A stretch of DNA of 64,000 nucleotides from the NCBI RefSeq assembly GCF_005239225.2, contig NC_133284.1, positions 29,560,339 through 29,624,338 on the forward strand, written 5' to 3'. Shown here in pieces: positions 9,909 to 22,910 of the stretch. The DNA is from Populus alba. Lineage: Eukaryota > Streptophyta > Magnoliopsida > Malpighiales > Salicaceae. Position numbers and translations under genes: made by a program. The notes below the pieces were generated by a model. That model had not been told where the DNA came from. It was given only the letters and a program-made list of their open reading frames with translations, and ran no database searches. The stretch's first letter is position 1. Each line of letters opens with the position of its first letter.

Positions 9909-12900
9909 TTAGATTCTACATAGGCCAAGGGATCTCACATGTCTAACAAATGCATCCCTTAATATTGGTTTTGTGAGTGGATCTGCAACCATAGAATTTA
10001 TAGAAATGTGTTTTAGGATCACATCTTGTTCAGTAATTGCTTCTATAATGTAGTGATATCTCATCTTGATGCGTTTGGTCTTTCTATAGTATTTTGGATC
10101 TTTGGCCATAGTTATTGCAGCAGTGTTATCACAATAAATTGTCACTGGGTCTGATACTGATTTGATAATTTTCAAATGATAAAAGAAATTTTTTAACCAA
10201 ATAACATCTTGTGTTGCTGCGGAACAAGCTACATACCCAGCCTCCATGGTAGATAAGGCTATGTAGGATTGTTTATTGCTCCTCCATAGTATTACACTAT
10301 CATTAAGCAAGAAAGCACATCCTGAAGTTGATTTGGATTGGTCAATATCTCCTCCCTAATCAGCATCAAAGAAACCAATCAATCGTAAATCTTTCTTTCC
10401 TTGGTAACATAACATGTAATTTGAAGTTCCTTTCAGATATCGTAGAATCCTTTTGACTGTCATCCAATGTTTCTGACCAGGTTTTAATTGATATTGGCTA
10501 ACCAATCCAACGACATAACATATATTGGAACATGTGCATATCATTGCATACATCAAACTGTCGACAACACTGGCATAAGGTACTATGAACATTTTCTCCT
10601 TTTCTTCTAGAGTCTTGGGACACATATCACAACTTAGGCTCAAACTTTTATCAGCAGGGGTGTCTATTGGTTTGCTATCTTGCATGTGATAGCGCTCTAA
10701 CATCTTTTTAATGTAAGTCTCTTGAGTTAAACCCAAAAACCTTTTAGCGCGATTTCTTATGATTTTCACACCAAGAACATAGCTGGTTTTGCCCATGTCT
10801 TTCATTTCAAAGTTTGATGATAACCAGTTTTTAGTAGTATCAATCATTTTTTTGGTATTTCCAGTTATTAAAATGTCGTCAATAGATAAGGATGATATTA
10901 TAAAACTATTGTTAGAACATTTTAAATACACATAATGATCTTTTTCCATCATTGTAAAACCATCCTTAAGGATAGCTTCATGAAACTTGATATTCCATTG
11001 TCTAGAGGCTTGCTTAAAACCATATATGGATCTTTTAAGCTTGCAAACTTTGCACTCTTATCCTTTAGTCTCGAATCCTAAATGTTGATCCATATAAATC
11101 TCCTTATTTAGTTCTCCATTAAGAAACGCAGTTCTAACATCCATTTGGTATTACTCTAAGTCCATATGTGTGACTATAGTTAAAATAAGGCAAACTGAAG
11201 TAATCCTCACAACTGGTGAGAATGTATCTTCATAATCAATTTCCTCTCCTTAAGTATAGCCTTTCGTTACTAGTCGAACCTTATAATGTTCTATTGAACC
11301 ATCCGCCTTACGTTTAATTTTAAGAACCCATTTATTTCCAATGGATTTTCATCCTAAAGATAAATCAACCAAGTCCCAGACCTGATTAATTTTTACGGAC
11401 TCTATTTTTTCTTCCATATCTTTAATCCATTCTCTTGCTTTAGGACCAGATAGAGCATGGCTAAATGTTTTAGGCTCTTCATCATCTTTTGAAGCAATCA
11501 TGATCGCTTCCCCCTCAATCTCAAATCGACGACGAGGAATTTGTTCACAAATGCTTCTTCAAGGTTGAGATTACAAATGATCTTTCTTTATGAGAGTAGG
11601 AATAGATAACCACTATTTTTAGGAGGATCAAAAGTTTCATCTAAGTCCTTCATTGAATGGCTTATTGCGCCATAATCTAGATTTTTCATTTCATATAATT
11701 GAAAATCTTTTTCAACCTCACCTGTCTTTGGAAAAACCTTTTCTAAGAATACAACATCACGCGATTCAATCTCAGTCACTCTTTCATTAGCTTTTTCACC
11801 AATAAATACAAATCTTTTGGAATGTTCAGAATATCGTATAAAGATACACTTCTTCCCCCTAGGACCAAGTTTTCCATATTCATGAGAAGTATTGTGAATA
11901 TAAGTTGTACACCCTCATGGATGGAAATAACCTAGATTAGGTTTAACGCCATTCCATAGTTTATATGGGGTAGATGAGACAGATTTAGAGGGCACATGAT
12001 TAAGTATATAAGCAGCAGTTAATAATGCATCTTCTAAAAGGAAATTGGCAAGTTAGCTTGCGCCATCATCGACCTAACCATGTTAAATAAGGTTTTATTC
12101 CTTCTTTCTGCTACACCATTTTGTTATAGAGTATAAGGAATAGTTAGTTGTCTAGCTATACCCTTTTCATCATAATTTTTTTTAAATTGTTTAGATAGAT
12201 ATTCACGTCCTTGATCAGTTATTAAAGCTTTGATCTTGGTACTTAGTTTATTCTCAACCAAATTAATGTATCGAATGAAGCAATCCAATGCTTCAGACTT
12301 ATATGAGATCAAATAAACATGACCAAACCGTGTAAAATCATCTATAAATGTGATGAAATAATTTCCTCCATGTCTTGCTCTCACATTCATTGGGCCACAA
12401 ATGTCTGAATGAATAAGCTGTAATAGACTACTAGCTCTCTTAACTTTGCCAAATGGTAATCTAGTTGCTTTTCCAGCAAGACAATGCTCACAAATGGGCA
12501 ATTCCTCTTTGGTAAGTGATCCTAAAAGACCAACTCTTGCTAATTTATATAATCAATTTTGTCCAATATGTCCTAATCTAGCATGCCAAGTTATGATATT
12601 ACTATCATTAATAGTGCTGGAATTTTGAACAACATAAATTAAAGCATCATAATTAATAAATACAGTAACGGTGTCTAACACCATAAAAACATTTGATACA
12701 AAACTAGAACCATAAAAAATATTATCCAGATGTATTTTTACACAACAACCAATAAACGCAATATTAAAGCCCAATTGGAGTAAAGCAAAAATAGACATAA
12801 GATTTCATCGAACTTCTAGAGCATAGAGTACATCATGAAGATAAAGTGTGTGACCGCCCCACAAATCTAGTTTGCAGGTACCGATCCCAAGCACATCAAT

Positions 12901-14721
12901 GAAAGCATTATTTCTGATGTATATGTATCTACTTCCCTTTGGAATTTGACAAAATTTCACAAAGGTTGTTCGATCCTTTGCCAAGTGGTCGGTTGCTCCT
13001 GAGTCTACAGTCCAAAAAGGAATAGATTCAGCAAGCATTAAACAACTGCTAATGTATAAGTTAGAGGGATGGTTGTGGTTAAACATTAACTTTGGCTTAG
13101 TGCAATCATGAGCAAAGTGACTAGGTTTACCACAATTAAAGCAATTCATATTTTTGCCTTTCTTACCGTCATGTTTCCCATGCTTGTGCTTATGTCCACT
13201 ACTACTTGCTTCTATTCCTCTCTTGTCATATTTTGGACCTTTAGCCTTACCTTTTTTCTATTTAGAGTCATATGCTCCATGCATCTTTGTCTCATATATA
13301 AAAGCGTCTAGGCTTTTCAACGTGAAGTCAATCTTCTTCAAGCTCGACATGACGAGCAACATCATTAATTGTCTTAATGTTGTCATTGTAGGTAAGGTTA
13401 GCACGCATGTGTTCCCAATTACTTGGCAAAGAATGGATAACTAGACTTGTTGTTCATCAGTTATCTCATACCCAACACCCCTTAATTCATTAATCATTTT
13501 AGACATGACTGTAAGATGTTACCTCATCGTTTGATTTTGGCGCTTCTTATAACCATCGAATTTGAGGGTTAACTAACGAAGTCTAGTAGTGGAGGTTCCT
13601 CTATACTAAATCTTTACTGCGTCCCAAATAAATTAAGCTGAACGATGCCTTTCAAAATGCAGCATAATATCATTTCTCATGCTGCTCAACATCAAAATAC
13701 GAGCTACATGATTTTTGCGTTTATAGGTTTATGCTTCCATATCAAGCTTATGCTGAGCAGTGTTTCCTTACTCAGGTTCAGCCATCGGTTGTGTGATTGT
13801 TTCTAGCATTTCTTACTCTTCCAGGAGATACTCAATTTTACAATGTCAAACATCGTAATTCTTTTCACTTAGTTTGTCTCAATGGTTCAAATCAGCAATA
13901 ATACTCTTAGATGCAGCCATATTAAATGCTATTGACAGCAATTATAAATATTAGTATCTAGTATAATTTAATTGACATATTTTACCACTCCATTCTAAAT
14001 TAAACAAATAATAATCTAACACATACAATAGAAATGAAAAGAATGTTAAACACTTAATCAATTTCTATTTGTATGGTCTAATTATTATTGAAAATTTAAA
14101 TGAGTGCAAAATTATAGTTATTAGTTTCAACTAATAACTCCCACTAATCAGGTTGCAAATATTATCATATATGTGCATATAATGTAATTAAACTTAAATT
14201 ACATAAAATATTTAGTTCACAATTAAACAACCAATCATTAAAAAAAAACAATATTAAAAATAATACATTTCAGAATTATTTTATATTTTAGGCACATAAG
14301 TAGGGTCTCCAATTACGTCATCCATTTCATCAAAGTCATCTCCTCTAAGTTCATTTTGTTTAAACCATGGAATGAATTTAGCAACAGCATCCAAATGACT
14401 TGCACTTCTTCCAGTGCGTCGTATACCCTTTTTGGCATACTGTTGTTCCCTCTCAAGTAGCATTTCATCAGCGAGATTGTTGAAATCTAAGGATTCCAAC
14501 CTATATTTCAGTGATAGTCGCACCGGCATCCATTCCTCAGGCAGAGAATTGAGAACAATTAACATTTTATGTTCCATGTAGAATTCATAAACACCACTCA
14601 TAGCCAGTCCACTCATCCAATGATAGATAAAATCAATGTGCTCTTGAATTTTATGGACAGGATTAAAGGCATAACCCAACAAATGATACCAATGTTGATT
14701 GATTTGTTGTTGCCTATCCAC
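9909..14721 (-). pseudogene. Ty1/copia gag-pol relic
   Basis: Recognisable minus-strand blocks appear in copia order from high to low coordinate. The gag part is 14281-14721. The zinc knuckle CFNCGKPSHFAHDC and protease WTVDSGATDH are at 12805-13149. The GAG-pre-integrase region is 12553-12798. The integrase core at 12124-12501 shows LIHSDICGPM, FITFIDDFTR and ALITDQGREYLS. The reverse transcriptase C-terminal part at 10356-10952 includes DILITGN, YVLGVKIIRN and LRYLKGT. RNase H (SYIALSTMEAGYVACSAATQ, YCDNTAAI) is 9909-10310. Frameshifts and stops separate every block, and RT positions 10953-11580 are also readable only in pieces. The RT catalytic YVDD is replaced by SIDD. The element is dead but its domain order shows it is Ty1/copia, not Ty3/gypsy. 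Confidence 0.88.
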
Positions 14722-15430
14722 TACAACAAAATATTACAAAAGCACATAAATATTATACTTAATATTTAATTAAAGCATGTATATATGTTAAAAAAAATAA
14801 GGAAATTAAGCAATTTATTTTAACAATAAATAAATTGCTCCATAATTTGACAATTTATATTAACAAAAAAATATTAATTTTCTTAATATTGTTTTATATT
14901 TTAATATATATTAATTGCCAAATGACAATTAATATATATTCTTAATGTTAATACACACACACACACACACACACACATCCTTTAAAAGATGTGTTCTTTC
15001 GTTTTTTTTTTTAATAACTGCCAAATGACAGTCCCAATTAACTACCGAATGCCAATGACAATATTAACTGCCGAATGACAGTTACACATCTTTTAAAAGA
15101 TTTTTTATTTCGGGTGTTTTTTTTAAATGATAGTTAATTAATTGTCAAAGGCCAATTGACTACTGTCAATTGGAAATGAAAATGGAAATGGTAGTATTTA
15201 ATCTCCATTTCCATCATCAATTCACACATGAATTGATAATAGAATTATACAACTACCATGCAGAAAGTCTTTTCTAATTAATTATAAAAAGACAAATTCA
15301 TAACTAAATTACTTCATAAAATTTTGTAAATTCAAAATTCTCAATTGAAGTATTCTTTTAACATAAAATTTACATCTATTGTTCATGTAATAATAGATAT
15401 ATTGCATAAAAACAAAATTAAAAACCATGA
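14722..15430 (-). other. Copia relic leader, AT-rich, with (AC)n
   Basis: No gene is supported. It holds the untranslated leader between the copia primer binding site and gag, a CA/AC microsatellite (14953-14977) and short repeats of AACTGCC(A/G)AATGACAGT at about 15016-15083. Confidence 0.5.
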
Positions 15431-15441
15431 CTTTGATACCA
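15431..15441 (-). promoter_or_regulatory. Copia primer binding site (initiator tRNA-Met type)
   Basis: The minus strand reads TGGTATCAAAG, close to the standard plant copia motif TGGTATCAGAGC that pairs with initiator tRNA-Met. One base away, at 15443, an LTR end (CTACA on the minus strand) begins. Confidence 0.7.
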
Positions 15442-15442
15442 A

Positions 15443-15678
15443 TGTAGATCGGAAAAAAAAAAAAACTTACTTGTGAGAATTTGTTTTCTTAATTATTCAT
15501 TTGCCACTAATGAAAAATGAGCAAATGAGAATTTCTGATTTGAAGTCTATGTTTTTAGCAACAAGACTAAGACTCGTATAGTGTATTTCCTCGAACAAGG
15601 AGAGTAACGACATACACTCTTTGTCTTAAGAAAAGAAAAGAGTAAGCTCTACTATAGCATGTATTTCATACTACATGT
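15443..15678 (-). repeat. Copia 5' LTR, 3' portion
   Basis: It follows the primer binding site directly, with a CA end at 15443-15444 in element orientation. Positions 15492-15675 are the inverted copy of 9337-9520. The rest of the LTR upstream (above 15680) could not be matched to anything in the window. Confidence 0.65.
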
Positions 15679-16700
15679 GCTAGCGACTATTACAGGAATA
15701 AAAGAATGAATCCCTGTTTTTTTATTATGTGAGTCCTGAAGATCATATCTAAGATCTCAAAATCTTACCCTTTGTAAGTTTTGGCTATATCATGAGGTGA
15801 TGTATTAGTGATCGCTACTTTAGGAGTATATTCTATAGTCATGGAATGATTCGACTCAAAGAAATACTCTTAGGAAAGCGAGTTAATTCAGATTTGATTG
15901 ATATAAGAGCGAAAGAGATTTTAGTTCTACACCTGTTACTTGTATTCACCAGCCAAGATCATATCACTTAAATAAATTTGATATGATTTAGAATACTTGT
16001 AATTGTAAGGATGGATTGAGTATGAAATTCTTGAGGGATTGAATTATATTCAGTCATGTGTAACTAATAATACTTAGGGTATATTAGTACACTTTAAGGA
16101 ATAGTTAATTATGAGGTTGATGTCTCTTATATGGCCTGTATTAGGTTTATATATTGGAATCCCTTTCACTGTGTGCTTCAGGTCGTACGATCCGTTTTTC
16201 AAGTATGAAATTCTTATGCAAGTTTAAAGTATATTGTATTAGAGAGATTCAGTCCTTTATGGGCGAGTGAGAGATGTTGGTTATTAGGTTAGGCCTGGTT
16301 TGTCCATGATGAATGAGTTTGGTCCAAGTTATTAAAGAAGTTACTGAAGGAAGTAACCGCATTTTTTAATCATATATAAAAGGACATAACCCATATGGAA
16401 TACTAACTTTTTATTATTGAAAGAACATAGTTCTCTTTTTTTACTGATGATAATATCGCTGGTAATAATACTTGTAGTAATGGTGGATCAATGATTATAT
16501 TAATAATAAAATGATAAATAATAGTGGTTGAAGGTTAGTGGATCAATGATAATGATATTGGAAGTAACGATGGTGAATATTATAAGTTAATATTTCATGA
16601 GAATAAAATCAAAGAAAACTTGTGACATCCAACAGTTTTTGGATGCATTTTTTCATTTAGCTTTGGAGCATCACAATATAATGGAAAACCTTAGATAAAA
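15679..16700. other. Unassigned repeat-like DNA, possibly LTR U3
   Basis: No coding frame is supported. The plus strand contains a TATA-like CATATATAAAAGG near 16371-16383, preceded by moderately GC-richer DNA (16260-16350). This resembles an LTR U3/promoter, in the orientation opposite to the copia relic. An alternative is old intergenic DNA. Confidence 0.3.
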
Positions 16701-17012
16701 AAACGGAAGACAGAGAAGAGGCCAAATAAAAAAAATTAAGGAAAATGAATGTAGGCTAGAAGAAAGTTTCATCTTCTCTCTATATATAAATGAGAGAAAA
16801 CCTTCGAAATTAGCATCACACAGCCTCAAAACGTTGCCCCCACTTCTAGGACATCATTAACTATTAACAAAATCACCATGAAAGTTAAGCCTGAGTTACG
16901 TTTTTGAAAACTCAGTCTTGAACCAGGAAAAGTAGGTAATTACAAGATATTTACATCTCAAAAGTTACTGTTGAATGCATGTACAGTCATGCTCACGCCA
17001 GTGCATAATCAG

Positions 17013-19820
17013 CTACTTCACATGAGAATCATAGGTCATATATACAGGATCTGGAACTACAAGGGGCAACTTATCGATGTACATGAATAGCCTCTTGCAA
17101 TCCTGAACCATAATCGAGGATAAATCAACAACATCAGCGTTGTCTGTATAGATCCAAAGGTCACCAGAATTGACCCTTTTAAGACTACCACGACAGAAGG
17201 GGCACGATTGAGACCGCCGGAGCCTGGGATGAAAACAGAACAACATATTAAGTCACTGTAAAAGTTGGGAAAGACTAAGAAACATCGGCTCACAACAGCA
17301 TTGATACTGTGAGGACCATTTCAAAATAAGAAAACATATGGCAACAAACCCTTCAAAGACGTAGTAGACCAGTCAAGGACCTCCATTCCTGAGACTGGAG
17401 GGTTGGCCTAACAGCTTTAAGATGGTTTTCAAAAGTTCCAAACAGGGAATGCATGTGCAACAGAAATTATGTGCAGAGAAGTGATAAAATTGACCCTTTT
17501 TCTAAGATGTCCATGAGTATAAAAAAACCTGTAGATAAATACGATCATTTATCAAGCAACAAGCTCGGGTGGTTTTATACAAGTTAAAAGGATTCTTCTG
17601 TCTTGTGCAAGATGAGCCACAGGGTGGCATGAGATTCTTATAGACCCAAAAAAACAACAGCTAAAAGCCCACAAACTTGCGAGCAATTGTTCCGCGTCAC
17701 AGGTGCACTGATCTCTACTCTTACATCAATGTGGGGTTAGATAGGTTTCACAAGTGAGTTTCGTAAGAAGGTGAAAGGAAGAACAATCACCAGATGCATT
17801 AAGTGCTTGTCCAAACTTCAATTTCAGGGGAAAAACTAAAGATACATCCACATATATTTCTTATGTTTTGTTGCAGTAAAGATGCGATATACAGAAATTG
17901 TCTGGGACCCATAGAAAGAAGACAGAACGCTTACCAATCCTGATAGCACCTCAAACACAAAGAATGACTGCAGTTAGGCAATACAACCTTGCTGTTCATC
18001 TCCAGGCAAATCCCACACTCTTCTTCCCTTTCTATGTCGAATTCGGAGAGTTTCCCCTTATCCCCTGACTCATCCTTTCTTCTATATCTCAAAGTACATG
18101 CCTCTTTCTGTTTCCTATCTTCCACATCCGTAATTCCTCCTTGAAGTTGCAACAAAGAAGGAAATATCACCGCTGTTCATAGAAAACAAAACTTGTAAGG
18201 TTGACATTTGGTTCTACAAATTGAGCATGTGATTCCATCAAAATTTAAGGGCCCGCGAAAAAAAGTTCAAAAAGTTTAACCTTCCCAGAGTATCACTCAC
18301 CATAAAATTCTCCAATGCTAGCTTTCCTTTCTTGAACAGACGTAGTGGTTTTCCCATCTGCATAGGTCTGCACCAATCACCACACCGTCACACCCCAACA
18401 AGAAGTTGTAATATTATTACTACATTTTTGAAGGTGATAAAGTGAAGAACAATCACGGTAGACAAATTAAATAGATAAATAACCAGGCAACGAAAATGGA
18501 AGGGCACATAAAAGGGGTATGCTGACAAAAACTCAAACAATTCTATAACAAGCAAACTGAAATGAGTACTGTGGAAAGGAACGCACAAGATAAATAAGAA
18601 TTCTTAGCAAACCAAGGGCACCAGCAAGGTTACAATCTGTCCACTGGACGAGAAAGAGAAAAATTTGGGCCACTGGGCTATATGATAGTCGCATCTGAAG
18701 ACGAGCTCCATCATTCTCCCTTGGATGATCTAAAGCACTGCATTAGCAGGATAGCATGTAAGCTACACAACAATAAAACTTGTTCACTCATTCTTCCCTT
18801 GCATGAAGAAATGAGAGAAACAATGATCAAAGACAGGAAATTGTTTAGACCAATAACAATCAACATTGCTCTCTAATTAAGATAAGCACGTTCTATCCAG
18901 ATAAGCCCTTACAAAAAATCAAGTCTCAATCTAAGAGATGATGCAGTAAATGTCGAAACCACAGTAACAGTATGGCTGGGGTTAAATTTATGACTACAAG
19001 TTTTATTTAAATTTACGTTCTTACAAAATAAAAAACACTGGTTTCTTTCTAGACACTCTGAATCAACAAGCAGTAACGTGCCTGCTTTGCCAATCTTAAG
19101 GTTTCTACTGAACAAACTAGCTTAAAGACAAGAACTAAAATCAATATAACTAATATCGATCACAGAATTGAAAAGCGGGCCACATTTTGCTAGAGAGAAA
19201 TGAAACACAAGAGACTGAAAACTTCATTTTTAATAAATACAAACTTAGATGCATCTTCTTCTTTTAACAATAATTGATGGCTACTTGTTTATAATCATTA
19301 TAACTACAAAAGAAAAAAAATTTATTAGGCTACAAAAAGTGAAACATCAATTTCCCAGAAAAAAAAAAAAAATCTTATCCTTCTGTTTTAAACATGATTG
19401 ATCGTAAGTTTATAGGATTTTCACATGAGAAAACTAGAAAAAAAAAAAAAAAACATTTGTTTTCTCGTTGAAACACAGTCCCTTTAAATCCAACTTTAAG
19501 ACCATAAATCAATTCACTAATTAAATAAGATTCAAGAATCATTGTATCTGCATTTTCTTATAATTCGGAAATTTCTTAATCTGGTTTATTCTCAACGGAA
19601 GAAAAGACAACAAGGTTGTATCCAAATTGCAAGGTATACCCATCACTAATGCAGTAGAGATTGAAAGCATAAAACAATTAAGCCTCCAAAAAGTTAAACC
19701 TTACAAAAAATAATTAAAATCAAATAGAAGAGAGAGGGGGGAGGGAGAGTACAGAGTATTGGCGTGCTGGATGTCAGCTTCGAGAGCTTTGAGAGAATCC
19801 TTGAAAGACAACTTTCCCAT
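17013..19820 (-). CDS. AIRP2: RING-type E3 ubiquitin ligase, AIRP2-like (5 exons, 244 aa)
   Basis: Exons in transcript order are 19753-19820, 18587-18737, 18301-18367, 17935-18172 and 17013-17223, all with GT/AG introns. The sum is 735 nt, giving 244 aa plus stop, close to Arabidopsis AIRP2. The start MGKLSFKDSLKALEADIQ is the conserved N terminus of this family. Exon 2 encodes LFLVQWTDCNLAGALGLLRI. The C3HC4 RING spans exons 4-5 with C148, C151, C163, H165, C168, C171, C182 and C185, and is followed by the conserved SLKRVNSGDLWIYTD and MYIDKLPLVVP. AIRP2 in Arabidopsis is a cytosolic E3 that promotes ABA and drought responses; a similar role here is inferred from homology. All eight zinc ligands are present. 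The 850-base intron 1 holds only low-complexity DNA. Confidence 0.92.
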
Positions 19821-20165
19821 GCTTAGGCTCACTACTGTTATTTTCTCGGAAACCAATTATCATCAAACAAACAAGAAAATAAAACTCCCCTCCGTGATTA
19901 CAATTCTGTCTCGAAAAAAATTCCACGACAAATCAGATAACTTAGAAAAAGAAAGCTTAAGATAAACCCCACTTGGCAAAACCGCGCACTCCGGCTCTTG
20001 TCTGTTATACTGCTCAAAACTATACGCAGCTCTGGCGTATGGGTCTATTTACTACTTTACCCTCTTCCGACAGATTTGTCCCTTTCCTCTCTCTTTTTTC
20101 CAAGTACCTCGTGGAGTTTGTATCATGATTATGCACGGTGTTTTTTTCTTTATTAATTGATGAAT
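19821..20165 (-). promoter_or_regulatory. 5' UTR and upstream region of the AIRP2-like gene
   Basis: This is the DNA immediately upstream of the AIRP2-like ATG. The transcription start cannot be fixed. The segment at 19970-20110 is GC-richer (CTCTTGTCTGTTATAC, TACCCTCTTCCGAC), as expected for leader or promoter sequence, and it precedes a MITE-like insertion. Confidence 0.4.
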
Positions 20166-20345
20166 AAAATTATGGTAGTCATTATTTTTTGTTTTGAAAT
20201 ATAATAAAATATATTTTATATTTTTTTTAATTTATTTTAAATATTAATATATCAAAACAATTTAAAATATAAAAAATAATTTTTAAATTAAAAAAATTCA
20301 AAATTTCAAAAAACACAATTTTAACTACATTCCAAACACTATCTT
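20166..20345. mobile_element. AT-rich MITE-like element, copy 1
   Basis: This is an AT-rich segment of about 180 bp beginning ATGGTAGTCATT and ending TTTTAACTACATTCCAAACA. It contains the internal phrase TATCAAAACAATTTAAAATAT. The same arrangement recurs near 28.97-29.17 kb and 57.64-57.81 kb and, more decayed, near 20.58 and 21.12 kb. The TTCC(C)AAACA end is typical of a repeat common in poplar; boundaries are approximate. Confidence 0.5.
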
Positions 20346-21300
20346 ATTCTACATATTAAACCCCACTTAATTTATAGATTACCCCGAACAACAACTCAGC
20401 CCAAGCTGAGTCTAAAAATGATTAACTTCAATTAATTTAACTAACACAGTCGAAGAATTTTTAAAATCCTTTTTATTAATTTGTATCCACTTGTGTTAGG
20501 TGCTTGCATTGTGATTCAAGCCTTTAACAGGCCAGACACCGAGTTAGTTTATATATATATATATATATGGAATTGAAAATGAAACTATTTTTCTTAAAAT
20601 TTATTTTTTTTTGTTTTTATTTATTTTTAAAACATTTTGATAAGCTAATATTAAAAATAAAATTTTAAAAACAAAAAATATTATTTTAATATATTTTCAA
20701 ATAAAAAAATTTAAATAACAATATTATTTATAATAATTTTTAACAGCTTTTCAGTGATTGTTACTCGAGACAAGCAACTGGGTGTCTTTGGAAACTGAAA
20801 TTGCAGTTGTTCTCTATAAGTATTGGAAAGCAGAAGCACAGTCATGAACTGATGACATGTCGAATGTTACTCCTCTGTTCCATTTTGGATTTTATCAAAT
20901 ATAAAAAGTCCGTGAAATTAATTCCTATCGTTTTTTATAATTTTATTGACATAAGATTTCTAGAATTAAGTTTCATACACATTAAAGTTTATATTTTACA
21001 TTACTCCTTTTGTTATTTTTTCTCGTATGAAATAAAAGAGAAAAAAATAATCAATGTTAAGCTGAATTTTTTTTAGAATAAAAAAGACAGTAAATTTGGG
21101 ACAAAGCAGGATTTAGTGGGTTTTTTTTGAAGTAAAATAAAATAATATTTTATGTTTTTACATTATGTCAAAGAATCAAAGGCTTTAACATCAAAATATT
21201 AAAATGATTCAAAATATATAAAAATTTAATTTTAAACTAAAATAAAAATTTAACTTTTCAAAAATATAATTATACCATATTATCAAAAATATCTTATATA
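20346..21300. other. Intergenic AT-rich DNA with decayed repeats
   Basis: No gene is supported. It includes an (AT)n run at 20551-20568 and two further segments resembling the MITE-like family (about 20570-20757 and 21120-21300). Confidence 0.5.
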
Positions 21301-21303
21301 AAC

Positions 21304-21484
21304 ATTGAGAGATGTAACTCAACTGGCCAAACCATGAGTTTACTCTGTAGAGATCACCAGTTTGAGTGTTACAAACCTCAGAGCAACTAAAAACTTACCT
21401 AGTTGTTAATTTTAAAGTTTCGGGAGATTAGTCAAGATACACGTAAGCCAATCCAGACACCCATATATATATATATATATATGA
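21304..21484 (+). mobile_element. tRNA-derived SINE
   Basis: The segment has a tRNA-like head with an A-box-like GATGTAACTCAACTGGCC and a B-box-like CACCAGTTTGAGTG, spaced as in RNA polymerase III promoters. A non-tRNA body follows (AAACTTACCTAGTTGTTAA, GTAAGCCAATCCAGACACCC), ending in an (AT)n tail. The head is too degenerate to be a functional tRNA gene. It resembles SINE families described for Salicaceae. Confidence 0.65.
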
Positions 21485-22910
21485 AGTCTTTGATAATCTA
21501 AAGGTTTTTCTATTTTTATTCCCCATGTTATTTATAAAATTTATTTATAGCTGTCGCAGTCTCATTTTTTAATGATAAACCAGCGGCGATGGCAACAACC
21601 TAAAAAATCAAAAGTATATGGTTTGGATTTTACCGCCAACTGTTTTGGAAATTAAAAGAGTTATCCACCAGCTAGTTTTAGGATAAGAATTGAATAGCAT
21701 TATGGGTAAGCACCTCCAAGTTGACTGAGATAAATATTAATATTAACATTGAAGTTTCTCGGATTGTTCACTGGAATGACAAATCAGTACAAAGAACTGG
21801 TTCCTCGGCCGATCTTGCGCTCTCGAAATGTACATTTCTTCCGAAGATATTAGGTGCGTGAGAAATTTCATGACTTCTGTAGTGGAATATATTTCTTTAT
21901 TCTTTCTCGAGAGAAAATTGTTTTGTTTTTCTTACCAATGAAGTGTGTTTTCTGGATTTCTGTTAATGATTTTCTTGTTGTAAATTTGTTCTTTGATGAG
22001 CTCACTCCTCCTTCGTGAGTTTAGATATTTCTTTTAAGATTAGGTTTGGTAGAATGTTAAAATTTAAAATAAAAATGTTAAAGGAGTAATATGTAAAAAT
22101 AAAGTGTTAAAGAGTGTACAAGGTGTCAAGGAGTGAAGTGTTAAAGATATTCGGTGAGAATTGAAAATATCATGGGTAATAGTATGCCCCAAAAAATGTT
22201 AAATCAAAATATAAATGAAGTGTTATTGTAAAAATATAAATTAACAGAAATAATAAATAGCATAGCAAAAATACGGTAGAAATCAGTGTGCACACAGATA
22301 CAAAAAAATATTCTTTGCCCTTGCTAAATTATGTTTGTGTCCTTTGAAGAAAATACAGGATGTCTTGGTTTTGAACGGTAATTCAATCTTGACTCATTGA
22401 TCATTCAAAATTTGTTAAGGGATATATTTGTCTTTCTGGATTTTTTATAATAGTAACATGATTGATTTACACTCATAATAAAAAAAAATTAGAACGCTCG
22501 ATAAAGGATATTTTTACTTTCTTTTTTTCAAAACAATAAAATGACTTTTATGCTCTTAGAATCATAAAAAACAAAGGCATATATTTATGGGTGTTTTTAT
22601 TTTTTTACATTGGATTTTTTGTTGATTCCATGATCATGATAGATGTTTTGGATTGTTTGCACTTAATAATTATTTTTTTAATAAAAAAATTGCTGATACA
22701 TTTTCCTCACATAACAACATGAAGGAGACATTCATGCCTTTTGGGTTGAACATGCGATGCTTTTTTGGTGGCCAAATTTGTTATTCCATCATTTCATTGG
22801 GGCGTTGCCTTGAACACTTTCTTTTTGTGCAACTCGTAATGGCGGCCGATGGACGATTTGTTGTCGTTAATCTTTTTTTTCTTTTTCTTCCTTCTTTTTC
22901 CTCTTATGCC
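21485..22910. other. Intergenic stretch without a supported gene
   Basis: Mixed AT-rich DNA. Positions 22060-22150 contain repeated GTGTTAAAG/AATGTTAAA words. Positions 22690-22870 are more GC-rich (GGCGTTGCCTTGAAC, ATGGCGGCCGATGGACG) but no homologous protein is recognised in any frame. Confidence 0.5.

Noticed and set aside
18909..19115. Minus-strand 68-aa frame in intron 1 of the AIRP2-like gene
   Set aside because: The five-exon model joins in frame without it, and the sequence is not conserved in the family.
21304..21484. Possible tRNA gene
   Set aside because: Box-like words are present but no cloverleaf can be drawn; the AT tail and body indicate a SINE.
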